5,001 bases of DNA. Source: Candidatus Methanolliviera sp. GoM_asphalt. GTDB taxonomy: Archaea; Halobacteriota; Methanoliparia; Methanoliparales; Methanoliparaceae. A program made the translations under genes and the position numbers. Below the pieces are notes generated by a model that saw only the letters and a program-made list of their open reading frames with translations, was not told the DNA's origin and made no database searches. Shown in pieces: positions 1-4,339 of this stretch (its first letter is position 1; every line of letters begins with the position of its first letter). The stretch spans positions 1 to 5,001 of the forward strand of contig CABGHH010000128.1 in the NCBI GenBank assembly GCA_902158745.1, written 5' to 3'.

Positions 1-186
1 AGTTGGTAGATTGGATGGGATTGTGATGGGGAAGGATATGTTTTGGTTGTTGGGTTAGGTATATTGATGGAGTATGGGTGATACGTTTTTATGTAGTGCG
101 GAAAATAAGTTATAACGGGAAAATCACTAAACGTTCTTTTAATTGTTTGGAGATACCATAATTTGAGATGCTACAGAAGAGATAGA
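1..186. other. gene-free left edge with a cytosine-free G/T-rich segment
   Basis: No coding region could be supported here on either strand. The first cytosine on the plus strand is at position 84, so bases 1-83 consist only of A, G and T, with GGG or GGGG runs near 17-19, 28-31, 52-54 and 76-78. A minus-strand frame stays open from about 170 to the window edge, but it contains no ATG, GTG or TTG codon, and its translation is Pro/Ser/Thr-rich low complexity, so it is not called as a gene. Confidence 0.5.
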
Positions 187-481
187 TTATAGCTTTCCAT
201 ATCTTTTATGTGCCTCACCGATCGTCATTAAATCGAGAGTTCTAACGGTTTTTTCCACCTCAGAGGTTCTATAAAAAGCGGTAAAGCTTCTCTCTATATG
301 TATTCTGTAAATCTCATAATCGTGGAACCTGATCTTTTCTTTATCTTCCTCACCACGCATGGGGTAGGGGCTTTCAGCCAGCAATCTCAATTTACCCATC
401 AATACTCTTTTCATTCTTTTCGGGCAGATTTTCAAGGAAGTTCAGACCCCTCTTGCTGATGAGTAATTTGTACACAAGCAC
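187..481 (-). pseudogene. RelE/ParE-family toxin, frameshifted
   Basis: This is a toxin of the RelE/ParE fold, a family that acts as mRNA interferases or gyrase poisons. The N-terminal part is read in one frame from a GTG at 481 (alternative GTG at 475) and begins with a family-like strand and helix, VYKLLISKRGLNFLENLPE. That frame runs into a TAA shortly afterwards. The rest of the domain continues in the +1 frame to the TAA at 187-189, including the GKLRLLAESPYP helix, the DYEIYRIHI strand, the FTAFYRT strand and a C-terminal LDLMTIGEAHKRYGKL. Removing one A from the AAAA run at about 418-422 joins the halves into about 97 residues, which is normal for the family. The C-terminal part has its own TTG at 435, but a protein starting there would lack the first strand and helix. 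The gene follows its antitoxin after 11-17 bases, the usual antitoxin-toxin order. The family call is solid; RelE versus ParE activity cannot be decided from sequence. The frameshift may be real inactivation or a homopolymer error. Confidence 0.75.
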
Positions 482-492
482 CAAACTCCCAT

Positions 493-675
493 CTATTCAA
501 GTTTCACAAACCCTTCGTTCTTCTCTATGCTCTCCATCTCTTTAACGAGCCTCTCTTTCTTTTCCGTCTCTACCATCTCCTGAAGTAACTCATCGGATGT
601 CTGTCCCGGTCTCTTCAGCCCTGAGATCTCCTCCCATGTTACGGAGGTAACGGGTATCCTTTTTGTTGCACGCAT
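493..675 (-). CDS. small antitoxin of the RelE/ParE-type toxin module
   Basis: This 60-residue protein is the likely antitoxin for the toxin gene directly downstream on the same strand. Its N-terminus (residues 1-35) has the pattern of archaeal VapB/RHH-like antitoxins: a basic lead with a beta-strand, then TWEEISGLKRPGQTSDELLQ, matching the usual 'W/R..L..LK..GET.D..L' arrangement. The remainder is highly charged and helical, ending in GFVKLE, the kind of C-terminal tail such antitoxins wrap around a toxin. The ATG at 675 is preferred because a TATA-like element lies about 25-35 bases upstream, consistent with a leaderless or near-leaderless archaeal mRNA, and no Shine-Dalgarno is visible. 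The reading frame is intact, so antitoxin may still be made without active toxin. Family assignment is by pattern and genomic position, not by a search. Confidence 0.72.
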   Translation of the reverse strand: MRATKRIPVTSVTWEEISGLKRPGQTSDELLQEMVETEKKERLVKEMESIEKNEGFVKLE

Positions 676-697
676 TGATATATTTTACAATATTTAC

Positions 698-712
698 GGT
701 ATTTATAATTTT
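698..712 (-). promoter_or_regulatory. TATA-like promoter element of the antitoxin-toxin operon
   Basis: Read on the minus strand, positions 710-701 give AATTATAAAT, preceded by an A-rich BRE-like stretch. The centre is about 30 bases upstream of the antitoxin ATG at 675, so transcription would start at or a few bases before the start codon. The spacer contains the imperfect direct repeats GTAAATATT and GTAAAATAT, a possible antitoxin operator given that these modules usually autorepress. The promoter is plausible; the operator is speculative. Confidence 0.45.
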
Positions 713-1179
713 TGCATCCTTACGTTACGGAGATAAGGGGTAATTCTCCCATCTCGGATGTGAATACGATAATCTGATCGTTGCCTGTGGTGCAAATTCG
801 AGATTATTGAAGAGGATCGGTTTAAAGACAGATATAGGCATCGGGTACGATTACGACGTCGAAGAGAAATTTAGGGATTTAGAGATCTTTTATGACGTCG
901 AGAAGATCGATATTACATACGCATGGATATTCCCCCACGGAGATCACGCCTCCATCAGTTCGAGTTATTTTCCAAGATTCGGTCAGAAAGGAGAGGAAAG
1001 CAGAAAAACGATAGAGAAGTTCTTTAAAGATAAAGGGATCGAGTTGAAGGATGTGAAGAAGAGAGCCGCACCGATGAATATCGCCTATAACTATTTCAAA
1101 CGGAGAAACGTATATATCTGATCGGGGATTCGGCCTCCTTTTTAGACCCGCTGACCGGAGAAGGGATATGTCAGGTATT

Positions 1180-1202
1180 CAGAAATCTTTATGAAATTTC
1201 TG
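1180..1202. repeat. hairpin, 7-bp perfect arms
   Basis: CAGAAAT (1180-1186) pairs with ATTTCTG (1196-1202) around a 9-base loop. It begins right where similarity to the geranylgeranyl reductase family ends. It could be a terminator-like structure or a footprint of a lost mobile element; nothing decides between these. Confidence 0.5.
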
Positions 1203-1208
1203 ATATGC

Positions 1209-1227
1209 CAAAAATCTTCGATTTTTG
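1209..1227. repeat. hairpin, 8-bp perfect arms with 3-base loop
   Basis: CAAAAATC (1209-1216) pairs perfectly with GATTTTTG (1220-1227) around TTC. On the plus strand the 3' arm gives a T5 run, and on the minus strand the equivalent arm also gives T5, so it could serve as a bidirectional terminator. It follows another hairpin by only six bases. Confidence 0.55.
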
Positions 1228-1228
1228 A

Positions 1229-1573
1229 GGACTTTAGCTTGGGGGAATAGTCACAAGAATCACAATAAAAACCATGATCCTCGCAGAGGGTAAGACGGGC
1301 GCTTAGTGCTTATGCGATGAATGTGGAAAGTTAGTTCATCTTCAAAGATGGACGGTTTTCCAAAAGTCCTTACAACCAATTTTGCTCCCAATATTGTAAT
1401 ATCGTGTGGCATGGTCGTCAATATCACTGAAATAATGCCACAATGATAAGAAAGATTAGGGTGTTTATGAACCTTACAAAATGGGACTACGATCTAACAA
1501 AGCCCGGACGAAACCGCTAAACCATACCTCATACCCTCCATCGACTTTTCATGCAATAAAATAGATCAACCTC
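1229..1573. other. intergenic stretch without a supportable gene, several inverted repeats
   Basis: No tRNA, known riboswitch or convincing coding region was seen. The longest frame of note is a 50-codon minus-strand ORF (1260-1412, ATG start) whose product resembles nothing I recognise and has no ribosome binding site. Structure present: GTTCATCTT (1334-1342) pairs with AAGATGGAC (1345-1353) with one G-T wobble, and TGTGGCAT (1405-1412) pairs perfectly with ATGCCACA (1435-1442). GGACTTT at 1229-1235 is also complementary to AAAGTCC at 1363-1369. This may be decayed sequence or hold an unrecognised small RNA. Confidence 0.4.
1405..1442. repeat. 8-bp inverted repeat with 22-base spacer
   Basis: TGTGGCAT at 1405-1412 and ATGCCACA at 1435-1442 are exact reverse complements. 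The spacer is AT-rich, with no coding potential noticed. The repeat could be a spaced protein-binding site, a stem in an RNA, or chance. Confidence 0.35.
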
Positions 1574-1584
1574 AAAACTTAAAT
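1574..1584 (+). promoter_or_regulatory. TATA-like promoter element of trkH
   Basis: AAAACTTAAAT at 1574-1584 fits an archaeal TATA element with an A-rich BRE-like lead. The expected transcription start about 25 bases downstream falls near 1606-1610, leaving a leader of about 30 bases before the trkH ATG at 1637. Confidence 0.45.
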
Positions 1585-1588
1585 CACA

Positions 1589-1607
1589 GTCCTACCAAAG
1601 GTAGGAC
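1589..1607. promoter_or_regulatory. perfect 19-bp palindrome, candidate operator of trkH
   Basis: GTCCTACC (1589-1596) and GGTAGGAC (1600-1607) are perfect reverse complements around AAA. The palindrome fills the space between the TATA-like element and the expected transcription start, the classical position for a dimeric repressor that blocks RNA polymerase in archaea. It could also form a GC-rich stem-loop if transcription starts earlier. The regulator is unknown. Confidence 0.5.
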
Positions 1608-1613
1608 ACAGGA

Positions 1614-1635
1614 TTGAAAAACCAGCGGTTTTCAA
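1614..1635 (+). promoter_or_regulatory. hairpin abutting the trkH start codon
   Basis: TTGAAAAACC (1614-1623) pairs with GGTTTTCAA (1627-1635) around AGC, with one bulged A, ending two bases before the ATG at 1637. In the predicted short leader it would occupy the ribosome landing site, and no Shine-Dalgarno sequence is visible, so it could modulate translation. This is inference from pairing only. Confidence 0.4.
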
Positions 1636-1636
1636 A

Positions 1637-3091
1637 ATGAACCATAGAGCGATCATAAGCACCTTGGGTTATATTGTCTTCTCGATCGGAATCATGATGT
1701 TCTTCCCCCTTTTGGTCGACATATACTACAAAGAGGCTATCTTTGAATTTCTTTATCCCATTGCGATCTCGATCATAATTGGCTCGATTTTGATCCTTTG
1801 TTTCAGAACGAAGAAGGATGAGAGATCTATATTTGAGAGAGAAGCCTTTCTAATCGTGGCTCTCGGATGGCTTTTAGCCGCAATCTTCGGCTCTCTCCCG
1901 TATCTCTTCTCATCCCTCCCTCCCATAGATTCCTTCTTCGAGTCGATGTCCGGCTTCACCACGACCGGATCGACGATATTAGTGGATATAGAGGCCTATT
2001 CACGCGGCCTCTTATTTTGGAGGAGCATGACGCAGTGGTTGGGAGGGATGGGGATAATCGTCTTATTCCTCGCCGTTCTTCCCACCATTTCTGATAGAGG
2101 AAGTCGGCTCTTTAAAGCAGAGACATCATTTCTGACCGCAGAGAGGATAAGGCCAAAGATAAGAGATACAATGAGAATTTTCTGTCTGATATATCTTTTA
2201 TTTTCCGTCATCGAAGTGATATTACTCCTTTTATGCAGAGTACCACTTTACGAGGCGATTTGCACGGCTTTTTCCACACTCTCCACGGGAGGTTTTCACC
2301 CGAGGGCGGATAGCATCGCATATTATCAAAGTCCTATAGTGGAGTTTATCGTAATTATCTTTATGCTTATAGGCTCGATAAACTTTTCTCTACACTTTAT
2401 GGCACTGAAGGGTAAGATTAAGAATGTTTTAAGGAACGAGGAGTTGAGATTTTATCTGATCATATTATTGGTATCCATCGGGATCGTCACGATCGACTTG
2501 GCGCTGAGGATACACGGAAATTTTTTAATATCCTTTAGATATGCAGTTTTTCAGGTGGTAAGTACGATCACCTCAACCGGGTTTGCCACGATCGATTTTT
2601 CGAGCAGTACCTTTTGGACGCCATCTTCGGCACTCATACTATTCATTCTAATGTTTCTTGGGGGGTGTAGGGGTTCCACTTCTGGGGGGATAAAAGAGGC
2701 GAGGATACACGTCGTTATAAAATGTATCCGTAGGGAATTCAGACGTCTCCTTCACCCGGAGGCGGTCATGCCTATAAAATACAATGGGAAAATCGTCTCG
2801 GAAGATGCTTTACATTCAATATTTGCCTTCGTTCTGCTATATTTCACCGTATTTGCCGTCGCTGGCTCCGTCCTGATATTTATGGGCTACGATCCAATTA
2901 CCTCTCTCTCTTCTGTAGCCACGGCAATGGAAAATTTCGGTCCCGGACTTGCTTTAGTAGGCCCATTCAACAACTACGCCTTCTTCAACCCATTCGCCAA
3001 GATACTCTTGACATTCTGTATGTGGGTCGGGAGGCTCGAGATATTCACCGTCTTAATAATCTTCTTACCGGAGTTTTGGAGGAGATATTAA
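1637..3091 (+). CDS. trkH: TrkH/KtrB-type potassium uptake transporter, membrane subunit
   Basis: This 484-residue integral membrane protein is the ion-translocating subunit of a Trk potassium uptake system. It shows the fourfold membrane-pore-membrane layout of the SKT superfamily with all four filter loops: TTTGS (residues 108-112), STGGF (216-220), TSTGF (312-316) and FGPG (434-437), whose glycines line the K+ path. Other family signatures are WLGGMGIIVLFLAVLP (134-149), the GGCRGSTSGGIK segment (342-353) before the third-repeat loop, and GRLEIFTVLI near the C-terminus. Length is normal. The ATG at 1637 gives the usual N-terminus, with a hydrophobic first helix right after MNHRAI. The gating partner TrkA (an NAD/ATP-binding RCK protein) is not in the window. 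The gene has its own TATA-like element, palindrome and start-site hairpin, suggesting individual regulation, and mobB follows after 64 bases. The family is certain; the choice between H+ or Na+ coupling and channel-like transport cannot be read from the sequence. Confidence 0.95.
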   Translation: MNHRAIISTLGYIVFSIGIMMFFPLLVDIYYKEAIFEFLYPIAISIIIGSILILCFRTKKDERSIFEREAFLIVALGWLLAAIFGSLPYLFSSLPPIDSFFESMSGFTTTGSTILVDIEAYSRGLLFWRSMTQWLGGMGIIVLFLAVLPTISDRGSRLFKAETSFLTAERIRPKIRDTMRIFCLIYLLFSVIEVILLLLCRVPLYEAICTAFSTLSTGGFHPRADSIAYYQSPIVEFIVIIFMLIGSINFSLHFMALKGKIKNVLRNEELRFYLIILLVSIGIVTIDLALRIHGNFLISFRYAVFQVVSTITSTGFATIDFSSSTFWTPSSALILFILMFLGGCRGSTSGGIKEARIHVVIKCIRREFRRLLHPEAVMPIKYNGKIVSEDALHSIFAFVLLYFTVFAVAGSVLIFMGYDPITSLSSVATAMENFGPGLALVGPFNNYAFFNPFAKILLTFCMWVGRLEIFTVLIIFLPEFWRRY

Positions 3092-3155
3092 AATATATGG
3101 AAGAATGAATACATATATGAAGTCCAACAATTGATCTTTGCGACGATGAAAATTC

Positions 3156-3851
3156 ATGGTGATCATAGGATTTGTAGGTAAATCGAAATCGGGTAAGACA
3201 AGTCTAATCGTCGGGATTACGAAGGCATTGAGGAATAAAGGGTATAAGGTCGCAACGATAAAACATATAGCCGACCCAAATTTTACGACGATAGATACCG
3301 AGGGTACGGATACGTATAGGCACGCCATCGCGGGCGCCCATATAGTCGTAGGTGCCTCAAAGTATGAAACCGCGTTCATCTTGAAAGATCATTTGGATTT
3401 TTCCAATATAACAAATATGATCGAAGAGATTGTTCATCCCGATATCATTTTAGTCGAGGGATTCAAAAATGAGGGAGACCGAAAGGTGGTACTGGATGAG
3501 ATAGATGCGAAGAACGTTATTTTGGAATACGATGGAGATAAACAAAAAATTTTAGATTATGCTATAAGAGAGATCGAAATTGAGACGATATATAAAAGAT
3601 TGCCCCGACTCGATTGTTCTGAGTGTGGGTTTGACTGTAGAAAGATGGCAGAGCGCATATACGAAGGAGAGGCGGCGTTTGAGGACTGCGTAAAGATGTC
3701 AGAGATCAGATTGAATATAAATATCAACAAAAAAGCGTTACCACTGGGCAAATTCGCGAAAAAGATCATCGGAAATACTATTTTTGGCTTGATATCTGCC
3801 TTAAAAGGTGTAGATGACGTTGAAACATTGGAGATCACGTATAAAAGGTAA
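3156..3851 (+). CDS. mobB: MobB with C-terminal [4Fe-4S] domain (Mo/W cofactor nucleotide attachment)
   Basis: This 231-residue P-loop protein is of the MobB family. MobB is a GTP-binding partner of MobA in adding the nucleotide to molybdopterin, supplying molybdenum or tungsten enzymes such as formate or formylmethanofuran dehydrogenases. Visible motifs are the Walker A loop GKSKSGKT (residues 8-15), the family's KH pair (36-37), the DTEGTDTYRH segment (47-56) and LVEGFK (99-104). Residues 150-180 hold a cysteine cluster, C154-X2-C157-X3-C161-X16-C178, in a context (LDCSECGFDC, then AERIYEGEAAFEDC) like the FeS domain of RnfB and corrinoid proteins, so it probably binds a [4Fe-4S] cluster. 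The C-terminal segment (184-230; LPLGKFAKKIIGNTI, SALKGV) is typical of the archaeal long form. The ATG at 3156 places the P-loop at the normal distance from the start. The nuclease-like gene follows after 9 bases and is probably cotranscribed. The role of the cluster is unknown. Confidence 0.9.
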   Translation: MVIIGFVGKSKSGKTSLIVGITKALRNKGYKVATIKHIADPNFTTIDTEGTDTYRHAIAGAHIVVGASKYETAFILKDHLDFSNITNMIEEIVHPDIILVEGFKNEGDRKVVLDEIDAKNVILEYDGDKQKILDYAIREIEIETIYKRLPRLDCSECGFDCRKMAERIYEGEAAFEDCVKMSEIRLNININKKALPLGKFAKKIIGNTIFGLISALKGVDDVETLEITYKR

Positions 3852-3860
3852 AAGTAATTT

Positions 3861-4283
3861 ATGAATATTAAAATAGATTCTGAGGATGAGATCACCTGGC
3901 AAGCCTTTGAGGGGATGGTCGGGAAGATATTTGAGTCGCACGGATTTGACATAAGATACAGATGGGTCTTCAAAAATGAGAGGAGAAAATACGAGATAGA
4001 CGTTTTTGCGGAGAGATATGGAAGATCTATCTCTGTGGACTGTAAAAGATATGGGAAGGGTAGATACAGGGTATCTCAACTGAAAAGTGAGGGAAGGAAA
4101 CATAAGCAGAGGTGTGAGGAGCTCCAAAAAGTCTTTAAATTTAAAGTAAAACCCATTCCAATGATAGTTGCATGGATAGACGATCCACTGCTCTTTGAGG
4201 ATGGTTGTCTGTTCGTCTCATATGAAAAGCTCGAAGATTTTTTAGATAATATGGAATATTATCTGGAAGTGTTTAAAAATTGA
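3861..4283 (+). CDS. small PD-(D/E)XK restriction endonuclease-like protein (Mrr-type core)
   Basis: This 140-residue protein looks like a minimal restriction-endonuclease fold domain. The N-terminal helix WQAFEGMVGKIFESHGFDI (13-31) carries Glu17 and matches the 'FE..V..l...GF' lead of Mrr-type nucleases. YEIDVFAERYGRSISVDCKRY (44-64) supplies the metal-binding strand pair with Asp47 and the D60-X-K62 catalytic dyad, using Asp where many relatives have Glu or Gln. A basic region RVSQLKSEGRKHKQR follows (69-83), then a hydrophobic strand PIPMIVAWIDD and a C-terminal FVSYEKLEDFL helix (118-128), also common in these folds. No helicase, DNA-recognition or methylase domain is attached. It starts 9 bases after mobB in the same direction, which suggests shared transcription, and is followed by the broken restriction gene. 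The substrate is unknown; it could act in DNA repair or processing rather than defence. The fold call is moderately confident, catalytic activity less so. Confidence 0.68.
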   Translation: MNIKIDSEDEITWQAFEGMVGKIFESHGFDIRYRWVFKNERRKYEIDVFAERYGRSISVDCKRYGKGRYRVSQLKSEGRKHKQRCEELQKVFKFKVKPIPMIVAWIDDPLLFEDGCLFVSYEKLEDFLDNMEYYLEVFKN

Positions 4284-4312
4284 AGATCTTTGATTGATCG
4301 GCAGTTTTGAAC

Positions 4313-4322
4313 GATTAAATAT
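4313..4322 (+). promoter_or_regulatory. TATA-like element before the hsdR-derived gene
   Basis: GATTAAATAT at 4313-4322 lies about 20-25 bases upstream of the ATG at 4340, the arrangement of an archaeal leaderless transcript. No Shine-Dalgarno sequence is obvious. Confidence 0.4.
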
Positions 4323-4339
4323 GAGATAAAACCGTTGGA

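Larger units (their letters stand above)
744..1228 (+). pseudogene. geranylgeranyl reductase-family FAD oxidoreductase, truncated and frameshifted remnant
   Basis: Intact members of this family (about 390 residues) bind FAD and reduce isoprenoid double bonds in archaeal membrane lipids. Here the open frame after a TAA at 741-743 starts inside the protein. It shows LIVACGANSRLLKRIGL (about 774-824), corresponding to the family's 'ADGANS..R..LG' segment with Cys replacing Asp, then GIGYDY, LEIFYD and YAWIFPHGD. The frame stops at TGA 1119-1121. The next frame resumes exactly with YLIGDSASFLDPLTGEGI (1115-1168), the family's C-terminal FAD-binding motif 'GDAAGF.DPLTGEGI'. Dropping one TA from the TATATAT run at 1111-1117 repairs the frame. 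The N-terminal GxGxxG nucleotide-binding half is absent, and the sequence after about 1178 no longer resembles the family. A TTG at 807 could nominally start a 104-residue ORF, but it would be a fragment lacking FAD-binding motifs at both ends. The family call is confident; the original substrate is unknown. Confidence 0.82.

Noticed and set aside
52..59. Telomere-like GGGTTAGG
   Set aside because: It is a single occurrence in a G/T-rich tract and is not tandemly repeated.
807..1121. A complete 104-residue gene starting at TTG 807
   Set aside because: The family similarity begins upstream of the TTG, in frame from 744, and continues past the stop in another frame. This is an internal fragment of a pseudogene, not an independent gene.
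1150..1315. Minus-strand stretch translating to a Cys-rich peptide (LCEDHGFYCDSCDYS), resembling a zinc-binding or HNH-like motif
   Set aside because: It lacks a start codon, is preceded by a stop, and its C-terminal part is antisense to the conserved GDSASFLDPLTGEGI motif of the pseudogene.
1300..1340. Plus-strand CDECGK zinc-ribbon-like peptide, considered as a TnpB remnant
   Set aside because: It is flanked by a stop codon directly upstream and has no second Cys pair or TnpB catalytic motif nearby.
1260..1412. Minus-strand 50-codon ORF with ATG start
   Set aside because: It has no ribosome binding site, no TATA element at the right distance and no recognisable product. An ORF of this length is expected by chance.
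1589..1607. CRISPR repeat interpretation of the palindrome
   Set aside because: Only one copy exists in the window, and there are no regularly spaced repeats or cas genes.
3065..3379. Minus-strand open frame of 104 codons overlapping the start of mobB
   Set aside because: It is antisense to the conserved P-loop region of mobB and the end of trkH, and its translation shows no family pattern. It is an overlap artefact.
3557..3973. Minus-strand open frame of 138 codons across mobB and the nuclease-like gene
   Set aside because: It is antisense to the Fe-S domain of mobB and to the nuclease-like gene, both of which carry clear motifs on the plus strand. The product is Ser/Ile/Phe-rich without recognisable features.
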